A stretch of 40,071 bases of DNA. Source: an uncultured bacterium (GTDB taxonomy: Bacteria; Electryoneota; Electryoneia; Electryoneales; Electryoneaceae). Position numbers and translations under genes: made by a program. Numbering within the stretch: position 1 is the stretch's first letter; every line of letters starts with the position of its first letter. The notes beneath the pieces were generated by a model. That model was given only the letters and a program-made list of their open reading frames with translations. It ran no database searches and had not been told where the DNA came from. Shown here one piece after another: positions 1-9,397 of the stretch. Location of the stretch: NCBI GenBank assembly GCA_913009835.1, contig CAJVXH010000007.1, positions 1 to 40,071 on the forward strand. The letters are read 5' to 3'.

Positions 1-49
1 ACGAGATAGATCAGTGTGACTGGAGTTCAGGCGAGTGCTCTTCCGATCT
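1..49. other. Illumina TruSeq adapter (assembly artefact)
   Basis: These bases are not genomic. They match the reverse complement of the TruSeq P7/index adapter that also closes the other end of the contig, with three mismatches (positions 9, 31 and 34), and end in the diagnostic CTCTTCCGATCT. Genomic sequence starts at about base 50. Any reading frame running into this stretch gains a false C-terminus (RSEEHSPELQSH in the minus-strand frame). Confidence 0.97.
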
Positions 50-1279
50 GAAGAAGAAGATGAAGATCGCCACCGCAATAATGGTTATTCGCAGTACCTT
101 GATATGTTGTTTGGGGGTGAACGGTTTCTTGCGGAAGGGCATGATCACATCCTGCACGATTATGCTGCCCCATGAGTGGAGGTAAGAATCGTGGGTGCTG
201 ATGAAAGCCGCCAGCATTACCGCTGCGAAGGCGCCCATCAGGCCGACAGGGAGTAGATGTGTCAGAACCAGCGGCACTCGCAGTTGACTCTTGATCGCTT
301 CACCCTCCACACCTTCCAGAACACCGTTTACCTGGGAGGCGATCCCCGCGAAATCCGGATGATTGAGTACCGTGTAGGCGATGATCGGGACAGTCATCAA
401 CATGAGTGTCTGAGGGATTCCACGCCAACCGCTGAGCATTCCCGCCATCTTGGCTTCGTGAGCGTTGATAGCGGAGGCGTTGTATCCCTGCGTACCCTGC
501 CAGGACATGGCGCCGTAGAACACCCCGAAGATGCCGATGAGGAAGTACCAGAAGTTGAAGTCTTCGAGATGGCTGGTCTTGAACGGGTTGATGAGGGAGG
601 CGTTATCCGGTGCGGCGGAGAGGGCTTCTTGAATCATACTCCAGTCCACTAACCACAACAGGTAGAGGAGCATCACCACGAATACGATGTTGATAAACAC
701 ACCCTGGAAAAAGTCGGTGATGATAACCGCAATCTGTCCGCCGGCGAAGACGAAGTAGAGCGAGATGGACAGCAAAGACGCCATTATGACGGGGAAGGTC
801 GGAATCATCAAACCGAATAAGGCGAACTGATCCGGAAGGCCGCAGAAATACATGAAGAAACGTGTCCCGACCGATGGAAATATCCCGAAGTTGATCAGGC
901 CGGATATTGCCGCCAGCATACCAGCGTAAACACGGAAACTCTTGCTGTATCGCATCTCAAAGAAGTGGGCAATTGTCAGTGCCCGTGTCTGCCGGAAACG
1001 ATATGAGACCCATCCGAATATCATCATGATCAGGATGACGACACCGGTGGTCATTCCCCACCATGACATGGAGAATCCAGCCAGCAGGTTCATCTCCAGG
1101 TTGCCGACGACGGTAATAGCGCCGAGCATGGCGATGCCGGAGGAGACGGTGAGCAGGTAGCGTCCGGCGGCGAGGAAATCAGCGACCGACTTCATCAGTG
1201 TGCGGCTGACGATGATGGCTGCGAAGAGGAATGCCAGCATTCCGAAAAAGATTGTCCAGTCAATAGGGGAGAGGTTCAT
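50..1279 (-). CDS. Sodium:solute symporter (SSS/SLC5 family), 3' truncated
   Basis: This is a polytopic inner-membrane transporter of the sodium/solute symporter family, expected to couple Na+ entry to uptake of a sugar or other organic solute. About 410 residues are present and nearly all of the chain is hydrophobic helices. Family-like features include DFLAAGR near residue 35, ALTIAHFFEMRYS near residue 100, and the repeated long helices after it. Family members are usually 500-600 residues, so roughly the last quarter is missing. The true sequence stops at the adapter junction near base 50, after IFIFFF; the residues after that are adapter. The ATG lies 2 bases after the stop of the CBM9-like gene, so the two are co-transcribed. 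With the divergent GH130 enzyme this suggests import of a glycan product. The substrate cannot be read from the sequence. Confidence 0.88.
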
Positions 1280-1281
1280 TC

Positions 1282-2463
1282 TTAGTCCAAATTCTCAAGT
1301 TCGTGTTTTTTCTCACCTTTATACTGTCGTTCACCAAAATTGTAATGTCGAACATAGGTAAGTAGCCCATCCTCCCTGACTTGCATTCCATAAATCTGGT
1401 TAGAATTATAAACAGTTATTAGATACCCACCCCCAGCCGTTATCAGTTCAGGAGGCCACTCAATTCCTGGATGAGGTGACTGCTCAGGCAGCTCCAATAA
1501 AGAAACCTCCTTGGCGTAAAGGAGATGATCCTCATAGAATTGCTTCTGCGCGTAGTAACAAGACATCACACATTCTTTGAGTGTATCAGATTCGGTACCC
1601 CAAAAAGGCACATCCAGCTCTTCTGGATTGTATGAAAATCGTACGCGTCCCCATCGTTCAGGGTAGTGCATGGCGATCAATCCCTGAGGTGACCAAACCC
1701 AATTGTTTTCGGGTAATGGATGACCTAAATTTAGATCCCACTTCTTCATGTATGTACTGTTTCGTGAATCTATATCAAGCTGCCACTGGACACGGCTGAA
1801 GTTCACATGTAGTTCTTCCACCCATGAGGCGATGGGTATGGGAGAACGTGAATCAACTTCTATTATTACCTCCCACGGAATTGCCAGCTCAACACCCCAT
1901 CCCTTATCAATGTCAGATGGATCGTTCAGCGTACCGTCCAGAAAGATGCCAGATTTCAACCCCGGTATTTCCCAGGAATCAATGGCATGTCCATTGTCTC
2001 GGTACGGCTTGGTCAGCATCAGATCCCAAGTCGTGCCCAGGGCGTTGATCTCGAGCTCTAGATAGTTGTGGTTGTCTCCGTCCGGATCGATGAACACTTC
2101 AAAGTCGTTCTCATGGAAAATGACCATGTCGTGCTGGTCGTAAGTTGCCCAGAGGTGTGGTTCTTCCAGCCACGCCAGAATGTAGAAGTAATCTTCGTCC
2201 CACATCATCTTGATTCGAGTCTCATACCACGGAGCGGGCTGGTAGTCATATCCACGGATGTCCACGAAAGGTTCAGACCATTCGATACGTTTCCAACTCT
2301 CCTCATCACCGCGACCATCGATTGTGATCTCATCGATCTTATACAGGGCGACTCCGGTGGAAAACTCTAATGGTGTTTCCGGTACTGGAAATTCAGCGCC
2401 ACTCACTGAAATGAAGAGGATAGGCAGCAGGGAAACGAGCAGTAAACAGTCTAGTGATTTCAT
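1282..2463 (-). CDS. Secreted CBM9-like carbohydrate-binding protein
   Basis: The protein is exported: MKSLDC is followed by a hydrophobic segment ending near VSGAEF, a signal peptide. The ATG at 2463 is preferred to an in-frame GTG at 2481 because it places the charged N-terminus directly before the hydrophobic core. Residues of roughly 45-235 read like a family 9 carbohydrate-binding module of the larger bacterial type, with VFIDPDGDNHNYLELEINA and TTWDLMLTKPYRD as the recognisable core and AIPWEVI near the end of the domain. The rest, about 150 residues, carries WSPQGLIAMHYPERWGRV and a C-terminal tail that I do not recognise. It is the promoter-proximal gene of a two-gene operon with the symporter. 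A role in binding or processing an extracellular glycan is inferred from the module and the context; no catalytic site is visible. Confidence 0.8.
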   Translation of the reverse strand: MKSLDCLLLVSLLPILFISVSGAEFPVPETPLEFSTGVALYKIDEITIDGRGDEESWKRIEWSEPFVDIRGYDYQPAPWYETRIKMMWDEDYFYILAWLEEPHLWATYDQHDMVIFHENDFEVFIDPDGDNHNYLELEINALGTTWDLMLTKPYRDNGHAIDSWEIPGLKSGIFLDGTLNDPSDIDKGWGVELAIPWEVIIEVDSRSPIPIASWVEELHVNFSRVQWQLDIDSRNSTYMKKWDLNLGHPLPENNWVWSPQGLIAMHYPERWGRVRFSYNPEELDVPFWGTESDTLKECVMSCYYAQKQFYEDHLLYAKEVSLLELPEQSPHPGIEWPPELITAGGGYLITVYNSNQIYGMQVREDGLLTYVRHYNFGERQYKGEKKHELENLD

Positions 2464-2675
2464 CTCAACACACCCCGTCACAGTCGTTTGAAGGTTGGAG
2501 ATTCAGTTGCAACTACAGCGGCTGAAGATAATCAATTCGGAATATCACAGCTCCGCTTGAAACATAACGATATGATGGACCTCGCTGTTCGACCTGTTGG
2601 TAAGGATTTCAGGTGATGAGACAATTGGCGAGTTATCTTCAATGACGACGATCATCATCCAGCCGAGATCAGACA

Positions 2676-3650
2676 ATGCTCAAACGTCATCCCCTGAATC
2701 CAATATTGACACGGGAATCAATACCAGCCTCCTGTCCGGAATTGACCGATGTCAGCGCCGTGTTCAACCCCGGTGCCATATTGGCGGGCGACACTGTCCA
2801 CTTGCTGTTGCGGGTGCAGAATCGGGGGCGGGAGACCATTCTCCTGCACGCTCATTCCAAAGACGGCGTCGGCTTTATCGTTGATCCTGATCCAATCTAT
2901 TTCGAGGGGATTGAGGGTATTCCTGAGACGATTTTCCACATCTACGATCCCCGAATCACGCGCCTGAACGGACGGTTCTACATCGTGGTCGCAATGGATA
3001 TGGAGTCTGGCTGCCGTCTCGGATTAGCCGTCACGGACGATTTCAAAAGTTACGAATTCCTGGGAATTATCTCGCATGATGACAATCGAAACGGTGTCCT
3101 TTTCCCTGAAATGGTGAATGGGAAATACTTACGCGCGGATCGTCCAAACCGACCCCTGCAAACCGGAAATCCTACTTCTGGCGATGAAATCTGGCTATCA
3201 TCTTCCATTGATCTGAAAGATTGGATTCCAGTTGGACCGGTGCTTCGAGGGCGCAATCATTATTGGGATGAACTCGTCGGGGCGGGACCGCCGCCAGTGA
3301 AAACGGAAGCGGGTTGGCTGCTGCTCTATCATGGCATTGCCCCCCATTTTTCTTCATCGAATATCTACCAGGTTGGGGCTGCACTTCTGGATCTGGATGA
3401 TCCATCTCGTCTGATCGCCCGCACCCGTTTCAACATCCTCGAACCACGGGAGTTGTACGAGATGGTCGGGCAGGTGCCAAACGTGGTCTTCCCCGGCGGG
3501 ATGGTGGTGTGGGATATGGACGAAGACGGGTTTGCCAAATCTGACAGCCGGGTCAGCATTCACTATGGAGCAGCGGACACTGTCATCGGATTGGCAGAAA
3601 CGACGATAGGCGAGCTCATTGATGGCTGCCGGACTGGAACTGCGGGCTAA
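2676..3650 (+). CDS. GH130 family beta-mannoside phosphorylase-like enzyme
   Basis: This is a cytoplasmic five-bladed propeller enzyme of glycoside hydrolase family 130; most members phosphorolyse beta-1,4- or beta-1,2-mannosides to mannose 1-phosphate. The chain starts with RHPLNPILT, typical of the family, and carries IYDPRIT with Asp91 as the candidate catalytic acid. It continues with NGRFYIVVAM and EMVNGKYLRADRPNR, then WDELVGAGPPPVKTEAGWLLLYHG, and ends with VVFPGGMVV, all in family order. The length of 324 residues is normal. There is no signal peptide. The gene is divergent from the CBM9-like/symporter pair over a gap of about 212 bases that probably holds both promoters. That arrangement suggests intracellular phosphorolysis of an imported mannoside. 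Which linkage it cleaves is not determinable here. Confidence 0.85.
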   Translation: MLKRHPLNPILTRESIPASCPELTDVSAVFNPGAILAGDTVHLLLRVQNRGRETILLHAHSKDGVGFIVDPDPIYFEGIEGIPETIFHIYDPRITRLNGRFYIVVAMDMESGCRLGLAVTDDFKSYEFLGIISHDDNRNGVLFPEMVNGKYLRADRPNRPLQTGNPTSGDEIWLSSSIDLKDWIPVGPVLRGRNHYWDELVGAGPPPVKTEAGWLLLYHGIAPHFSSSNIYQVGAALLDLDDPSRLIARTRFNILEPRELYEMVGQVPNVVFPGGMVVWDMDEDGFAKSDSRVSIHYGAADTVIGLAETTIGELIDGCRTGTAG

Positions 3651-3670
3651 ATCAATCATCAAGATAGAAA

Positions 3671-3703
3671 ACGACCGGTAGATATACATTCTCCACCGGT
3701 CGT
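3671..3703 (-). terminator. Hairpin terminator between convergent genes
   Basis: A perfect 9-bp stem (ACGACCGGT and ACCGGTCGT) with a 15-base loop lies in the 92-base gap between the GH130 gene (plus) and the CotH gene (minus). Read on the minus strand it is followed by TTTC, so it could end the CotH transcript. On the plus strand the trailing bases are not T-rich. Confidence 0.5.
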
Positions 3704-3742
3704 GATATACCAGAACTACAGATCACCAGCACATACCAGCCC

Positions 3743-6700
3743 CTAGCGCACCAGCATCACCTTCTGTACCTGGTTCAAGTGACCGGGCACAGTCGCCCTT
3801 ACGAAGTACAATCCACTCGCCATCCCGGTAGCCTCAAACGTGAATCTGTGCCGGCCAGCGGAGAGATCGCCATCGAACAAAGTGGCCACATTCTGACCAA
3901 GTACATTGTATACGTACACTTGAGTGACAGATGGTCGTGGAAGAGCGATTGAAACGGTCAAGGTCGAATTGAACGGGTTCGGGTAGACTGAATCAATGGA
4001 ATACCTGTCAGGAATCTGACTGAGCCCAGCATTTATCGGATCAACAGTCATGATCCAGGGGGTATCTGCAGGCGATCCATGATTTGCAGATGCCTGCCAA
4101 CTCTCCGGAAGCGCATTGTCGAGGTCTGGATCAGTCAATTCGAGGGTGGGACCGTTGCCATCCGGCTCAGTCGGCCAGGGATCGGTGTCGTCATATTCCA
4201 CGAAATCGGCTAATTCACCCTCGGCATCAAACAGGCGTAACAATTCGCCATTACCGGAGAACCCGAACTCAAGATTGCCCAGAATACTGATGTTACCGGG
4301 GAAGAGGGAACGGAACAGGACGGTGTCCGTGCAGACCACTATCGCTTGCTCAGGCTGAATAATTGTCCCATCTGGGAAGGGGAAAACATGTAGGTCATCT
4401 TCGTCCTTGAATTCCCATCCAGTCAGATCCATGGCTTCATCACCGTGGTTGTAGAATTCGACCCAGTCATCTGGATCGAAATCACCAGCGGAACGATAGT
4501 TGATCTCCGATATCATGATGTCGCCCGCTTCATCCAGCTCGAAGACCGCGCTGATGCTGGTTGGTCCTGTAAGGGTGACCTCAATCTGGGGATCTGTGGA
4601 CGTCACATCACCCTGCCACTCCACAAAGACATAACCCGTTTCAGGCAAAGCGGTCAGAGTAATTGGCACATCAATGAAATAATCCGGGTTCCAAGGATAT
4701 TCTTCGGGAATTACTGAGTTCACCTTCACATCGCCACCTTCTGTCAGGACATTGACTTCCAGCGGTGCAACCCCGGAAATATCATATTGTTGCATGACGT
4801 CTACAGCCAAAAAAGATGATCTCAAGGTGGCAAATTCCCGCATCAAATCGATGTGGTGTTCCCAGACTTCGATACTCTGGTTCCAACGCTCACGGTGGGC
4901 GTAGATTTCTGGATCAATTCTCGCAACAGCTTCGTCCAACTTTTGCAAAACATATTCAGATTTGAAACTTGTGTTGAGCATGTCCGCAAAACAGTTAATG
5001 AAATCGATCTGGAATTCATCGTTCTCATTTAACATCCGTAACAGAAATGTTGACCAGGGTGGGTTTGGCCAGTTTGGGCCATCAGGTCGCAAGGCAAAAG
5101 TGAACATATTATGGTTGTATGTATTGGCGTCCAGCATGTTGAATCCAAAATCAGTATCGAAGAGGATCCATTTCCATCGTCCACCCTCCTCACGTGGGCG
5201 CCAGTATTTGAGGTTGTTGCCCGGCCAATCCCTGTTGACGAAATAGAACTCGGCGACGTTGTACATCATGAAATTGTGAACATCCATCTGAGTTTTGATG
5301 TACTCATAGTTTTCAGGAATGCTCAAGTCATTAGCATCAATGAAGTCGAGCATGGCTTGATAATGAGCTCTATCTCCATGTAATACTTTGGTCTCATTAT
5401 TGAGCATGTCTATGTTGTCTGGATCAACCCCCCTGTTTGATTCAAGAAAGTGTTCATTGACTTTCTCCCGCATGTTCATTATACCCCAGTATTCACCGTT
5501 AACGTACACAGTTGCTGGTCGATAGGCTTGAATATCCACGTCCGTGTGTTTGACCAGGCCGGTCATGAAGGAATCACGGATCATAGTCCATAGGAAATCA
5601 TTTCCAGAATTTCTAAGAATGAAGGATTTGAAAGAATCAATTGGTTTGTCGGGGAACAACTGGTAGTTCTCAAGAGAGGATACGCCGTACTCACTCCTGA
5701 ACTGAATTACAAACGATTTCTGATCCATAGGCAGACTACCGGAACCTCCATGCAGACGTACTCCAAATCCCAGATTGAAACCGAGATCTCCGTCCTGCTC
5801 AAAAAACTCTATGTTTGCAGGGTATTCCAGTCCGTTGAAGGGATTGGTGTACAGGCCAGTGTCTTCGTCCCACAGGTGATCGGGATCTGTTGAGATACTG
5901 ACGACAGGCATGATAAAGTCATCCCGGACGATATAGCTGTTAGCGACATATGGACTTTGCAGCAAGCCGGATTCATAGGCCCGAGCTCTGATAACCGTGG
6001 TTTCCGACACTTGCAGTGGATCTGTGTATTCTTCTGAGAGAGGCGTTGGGTCTGCTCCGTCCAAGGTGTATCGAATCGTTGCCTGGGGCGATGCGCTGAG
6101 CGAAACAACGGTGCCCTCTGGATAGAATCCGCCCGCCATGGAGAACTCAGGTGGATCGGCGAAATCAGTATAGCTTTCGGTGGAGTTCTCACTTCGTGGG
6201 GTAGCTTCGTCGAAATAGAACCAATCATCTCCGCCATCCGGTTGACGTCCATAGGAGAAATCAGACGGCATCTCATTTACGGTGATGCCATCAACCGTAT
6301 TCCAATCTGGATCGGTCAACAGGAGGGTTTCTCCTGTTGAGCTGATCTTGAAATTCGTATGAAGGTTTAACAACTCATAGGTATTCAGGGTATTAGACAA
6401 TCCCCTGGGATTGGGGGGAGGTGCTGTCATTCCAAAAGTAAGGAAAGGAATGATGGTCATATCACCATCGTTGTCATGCTTGTTGTGAACCTGGATTGCC
6501 AGGACATTGTCACCATCTGTCAGCAATGATTGTGGATCTTCAAGGTGAAATTGATCCATTGGAAGGCCTCGATAGAGTCGCGCCTCACGCCGTGTAATTG
6601 ATCTATCATCCCAAGCAGGTATTATTCCAGGGATGCCGATGTTTGAGCGAGCGATTTCTACACCGTTGAGGTAGGCGACAAACGCGTCATCGTAATCAAC

Positions 6701-7240
6701 GGACAAGTGTGCGGTGCTAACTGATTCGATGGATTCAAAGGTGAAGGTGTTCCGGATGTAGAGAGATATGTTCCGGGGGACTATTGTCGCGTCGTCATCA
6801 TCGCCGTGTCCAAGTCCACTCGGTCCCTGAGGCATGAGGCTGTCGTCAAAATCCGGTGAAGCCCAGTCTTGAGGAATATCAGGATTTCCTAGAACATAAG
6901 CGAATGAGTCGCCCCAATCGACTACCGTTTCAAAATGGGCTGGCCAGCTAACCCGATCCTTTTCAGAGGCAAAAACTACGAGGAACTCACCGGGTTCCAT
7001 CTCGACACTTGGAAATGTCCATTTGAAGGGATTATTGATGTTATCCGATAATCCATATCCCTCGAGGTTAATAGTGTTATTGCTCGCATTGTAGAACTCA
7101 ACCCAATCGGGAGTGTCGAAATCTTCATCGAAGAGACTCCCTGAATTTGAGGACATAATCTCATTGAACACAACACCTTGGCCAAAAACACCTGAGATCA
7201 TGCAACCAAGTAAAAAGAAACTGAAAATTCGCCTTGCCAT
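3743..7240 (-). CDS. Secreted CotH/lamin-tail-domain protein with type A sorting tail
   Basis: This is a 1165-aa exported multidomain protein. A signal peptide covers about residues 1-20 (MARRIFSFFLLG, ending near FGQG). A lamin tail domain follows (VVFNEIMSSNSG, DWVEFYN, GYGLSDN). Residues about 115-290 form a beta-rich region with YDDAFVAYLNGVEIARS. A chitobiase C-terminal-like module (IRYTLDGADPTP) lies near 390. A CotH kinase-like domain spans about 470-790, with GIMNMREKVNEHFLESNRG and WKWILFDTDFGFN. Near 850-910 is a bacterial-repeat-like module (TGYVFVEWQGD). A second lamin tail domain follows (ISEINYR, DDWVEFYNHGD). The chain ends in a type A sorting domain (YPNPFNSTLTVSIALP, ASGLYFVRA). 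The ATG has GAGGT 8 bases upstream. Known CotH proteins phosphorylate spore-coat proteins, but whether this secreted version acts on protein, glycan or anything is unknown. Confidence 0.85.
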   Translation of the reverse strand: MARRIFSFFLLGCMISGVFGQGVVFNEIMSSNSGSLFDEDFDTPDWVEFYNASNNTINLEGYGLSDNINNPFKWTFPSVEMEPGEFLVVFASEKDRVSWPAHFETVVDWGDSFAYVLGNPDIPQDWASPDFDDSLMPQGPSGLGHGDDDDATIVPRNISLYIRNTFTFESIESVSTAHLSVDYDDAFVAYLNGVEIARSNIGIPGIIPAWDDRSITRREARLYRGLPMDQFHLEDPQSLLTDGDNVLAIQVHNKHDNDGDMTIIPFLTFGMTAPPPNPRGLSNTLNTYELLNLHTNFKISSTGETLLLTDPDWNTVDGITVNEMPSDFSYGRQPDGGDDWFYFDEATPRSENSTESYTDFADPPEFSMAGGFYPEGTVVSLSASPQATIRYTLDGADPTPLSEEYTDPLQVSETTVIRARAYESGLLQSPYVANSYIVRDDFIMPVVSISTDPDHLWDEDTGLYTNPFNGLEYPANIEFFEQDGDLGFNLGFGVRLHGGSGSLPMDQKSFVIQFRSEYGVSSLENYQLFPDKPIDSFKSFILRNSGNDFLWTMIRDSFMTGLVKHTDVDIQAYRPATVYVNGEYWGIMNMREKVNEHFLESNRGVDPDNIDMLNNETKVLHGDRAHYQAMLDFIDANDLSIPENYEYIKTQMDVHNFMMYNVAEFYFVNRDWPGNNLKYWRPREEGGRWKWILFDTDFGFNMLDANTYNHNMFTFALRPDGPNWPNPPWSTFLLRMLNENDEFQIDFINCFADMLNTSFKSEYVLQKLDEAVARIDPEIYAHRERWNQSIEVWEHHIDLMREFATLRSSFLAVDVMQQYDISGVAPLEVNVLTEGGDVKVNSVIPEEYPWNPDYFIDVPITLTALPETGYVFVEWQGDVTSTDPQIEVTLTGPTSISAVFELDEAGDIMISEINYRSAGDFDPDDWVEFYNHGDEAMDLTGWEFKDEDDLHVFPFPDGTIIQPEQAIVVCTDTVLFRSLFPGNISILGNLEFGFSGNGELLRLFDAEGELADFVEYDDTDPWPTEPDGNGPTLELTDPDLDNALPESWQASANHGSPADTPWIMTVDPINAGLSQIPDRYSIDSVYPNPFNSTLTVSIALPRPSVTQVYVYNVLGQNVATLFDGDLSAGRHRFTFEATGMASGLYFVRATVPGHLNQVQKVMLVR

Positions 7241-7729
7241 AGTTGTTACCTCTCTGTTTTGTCATTAGCTCTTGATAATTTGCGTGGAAAACGAGCCGCT
7301 GGATTAGACTATTGCCGCTAATTGGAAAGTCAGTTTATAAAGCTCAAGATAGCCACATCCGTCCTAGTAAGCATAATGACGCTTTGTAATAATCCACATA
7401 GTTGGAAGCTATCTGGAGGCATATCACAATCTGGACAAGCCACTCCCGATGGTGAATGCAAATGTGTTGCGATGGACAATGCAGGGTGAGCGATACCAAC
7501 CGATGGCAGGGGAGTGTCTGATTCATAATGCCCTCTGATTAGTGGATGTCCCATTTACACCAGGGACGTCCAAGTCTACTCACAACACTCATAGATAATT
7601 GGTCACAGAAAACGATAGATTCATCCTTAATATACTATCCCCAAAGGTACGATTGAAAATCCTGCGAGCTTTTAGACAAAAGAAATCGAGAGACTTCTCC
7701 GAGAGGCGAACTCTAGTAATGGTGTCTCG
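7241..7729. other. 489-base gap without a convincing gene
   Basis: The gap lies between mgtE and the CotH gene, both on the minus strand. The longest frame is a 74-residue minus-strand ORF (7330-7554) with one CPDC but no good ribosome binding site and no recognisable domain. I see none of the palindromes found in the other gaps. The right border carries the upstream region of the CotH gene; no promoter stands out clearly. Confidence 0.4.
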
Positions 7730-9109
7730 TCAGGAAAGCATGCTACTGGTAATCAGAAGGTAAATGGTCAGGCCGACCACGTCATTGGTCATGGTGATGA
7801 ATGGGCCGGCAGCTAATGCGGGATCCTGGTTCATCTTCTTCAATAGGAAGGGAGTCAGTGATCCCACCAGCGCAGAGACGATCACAACCGATATCAGGGA
7901 CAAAGATATTGCTATCCCGATTACCCAATCACCCTTCCATAAATATACGACCAGCATGAGGAGGATTGACAAGATCAGTCCGTTGACCGATGCAACGACA
8001 ACCTCACGTCCAACACGTCTGAACATCCGGTTCGAGTGGATGTCGCCTGTAGCCAGACCACGTACCACGATAGTTGAACACTGAATTCCAACATTTCCCG
8101 CGAGGGCGATAATTGTGGGGATAAAGAACGCGATGACGATGAGTGTCGTTAATGATTCTTCAAATTGGGAGAGGACAAACGCACCGCCCATCTCGCCGAA
8201 GAGGGCGAGGATCAACCATGGCAGACGTGCTCGAATCGTGATGAGGAGGTTACGTTCGGATACAGTCTCTTCGCCGGTACCAGCCATTTTGGCGATATCT
8301 TCTTCGGCTTCTTCGGCCATGACGTCGACGATATCGTCAATCGTAATACGGCCGATGAGGCAATAATCTTCGTCAACAACCGGGGCAGCGATTAGGTCAT
8401 ATCGGCTGAATATTTGGGCCACTTCTTCTTGGTCGGTATCGCGCTGGATGACGATCATCTCATCATCGAGTATTTCCAGAACTGATTGGCTGCGAGGGGC
8501 GAGCATCAGATCAATGATCGCGATCCGTCCCTTCAGTGTTTTATTTCTATCGATCACGTAGATGTAGTGGATGTCTTCATGACCGTGTTCTTTGGCGGTG
8601 CGAACCATTTCGATGCCATCGTGCACAGTCTTGTTTTCAAAGACGGTGACGACTTCCAGCGCCATCAGACCACCGGCCGTATCCTCTTCGTAGGCCAGCA
8701 GCTCTTCCAGTTCCTCACGGTCTTTTTGCTCGGATGCCTGGAGGACACGTTCGCGGGTGGGCTCATCCAGCAGGGCGACTACATCTGTTGCATCATCAGA
8801 TTCAAGATTGTGCAGAATTTCGATGATGCGTTCGTCTTCGAGACGGTCGAGCAACCTCTCCTGATCCGGTTCTTCCAGTTCGATCAGGACATCATGCTGT
8901 ACTTCTTCCGATGTCATGTCGAAGACATAATGTCGTTCGGTGGAGCCCAGACCAGTCATCAACGCAGCGATTTCAGCCGGGTGCATTGTGTCGAGCAGAG
9001 TCCGGACCTTTTCGAAGCGTTCCTCATGCAGATAATCTCTGATGATGGTCTGCAGATCTTCGAGATTCGGAGCTGATGCGTGTATCGGTGCATCCATTGC
9101 TGCGCTCAT
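7730..9109 (-). CDS. mgtE: MgtE-family magnesium transporter
   Basis: MgtE is a homodimeric inner-membrane Mg2+ channel gated by its cytosolic domains. The N-domain (about residues 15-140) is helical and acidic (LDTMHPAEIAALM, ELLAYEEDTAGGLM). Two CBS domains follow (about 145-275; IYVIDRNKTLKGRI and APVVDEDYCLIGRITIDD). About five membrane helices occupy residues 300-459, with the family signatures GNVGIQCSTIVVRGLATGDI and DPALAAGPFITMTNDVVG; the Asp of NDV is at the position of the pore aspartate in the family. The length of 459 residues is normal. I use the ATG at 9109. An upstream in-frame start at 9148 would translate a palindromic repeat and is unlikely. The gene lies downstream of ksgA, separated by a 9131-9463 repeat cluster that probably has its own effect on readthrough. 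Confidence 0.93.
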   Translation of the reverse strand: MSAAMDAPIHASAPNLEDLQTIIRDYLHEERFEKVRTLLDTMHPAEIAALMTGLGSTERHYVFDMTSEEVQHDVLIELEEPDQERLLDRLEDERIIEILHNLESDDATDVVALLDEPTRERVLQASEQKDREELEELLAYEEDTAGGLMALEVVTVFENKTVHDGIEMVRTAKEHGHEDIHYIYVIDRNKTLKGRIAIIDLMLAPRSQSVLEILDDEMIVIQRDTDQEEVAQIFSRYDLIAAPVVDEDYCLIGRITIDDIVDVMAEEAEEDIAKMAGTGEETVSERNLLITIRARLPWLILALFGEMGGAFVLSQFEESLTTLIVIAFFIPTIIALAGNVGIQCSTIVVRGLATGDIHSNRMFRRVGREVVVASVNGLILSILLMLVVYLWKGDWVIGIAISLSLISVVIVSALVGSLTPFLLKKMNQDPALAAGPFITMTNDVVGLTIYLLITSSMLS

Positions 9110-9139
9110 AGTTGAAATCCATCTCAGTAGAGCATGTGC

Positions 9140-9206
9140 CCCAGACATTTATGTCTGGGTTTATCTAACTTTGATTCTCAGCAAATCCCAGACATAAATG
9201 TCTCAG
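9140..9206. repeat. Palindrome-spacer-palindrome repeat unit, left copy
   Basis: The palindrome CCCAGACATTTATGTCTGGG (9140-9159) is followed by a 27-base spacer and a second, related palindrome (9187-9206) whose right arm changes to CTCAG where the inserted element starts. The spacer recurs with one mismatch in the right copy (9415-9441). Together the copies form a tandem array with a 47-base period. Confidence 0.85.
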
Positions 9207-9397
9207 ACTGCTGACATAGTCAACGAATGCTTTTCCAGCGTTGGAATACGATGTGTGTCATTCCGAACGAAGCGTAGCGCAGTGAGGAAGATCGGGCTTT
9301 TCCAACAGTTTATAAGTTCGATCTTTTTCAGTCGTCATAAAGACGACGACTTCAAAATGACACCCAGTGACCAATGCAGGGGTTTGTCAACACACTG
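9204..9397 (+). mobile_element. Small terminal-inverted-repeat (MITE-like) element, copy A, 194 bp
   Basis: The element starts with CAGACTGCTGACATAG and ends with the inverse of CAGTGTGTTGACAAAC, so its ends are imperfect inverted repeats matching at 10 of the first 13 bases. It has no reading frame worth calling and so would depend on a transposase encoded elsewhere. It is bracketed directly by two identical 14-base copies of AGACATAAATGTCT (9190-9203 and 9398-9411), which fits a target duplication inside a palindrome. The inside contains TCATTCCGAACGAAGCG, a T-run and a hairpin at 9331-9350. A clearly related copy in the opposite orientation lies at 12368-12583. Confidence 0.7.

Noticed and set aside
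7330-7554. 74-residue minus-strand ORF with CPDC
   Set aside because: Single CxxC, no partner, no good ribosome binding site, no recognisable domain. Could be a decayed gene but cannot be supported.
9109-9148. Upstream start for MgtE (MSGAHALLRWIST)
   Set aside because: It would translate the palindromic repeat at 9140 and extends beyond the normal family start. The ATG at 9109 is better.
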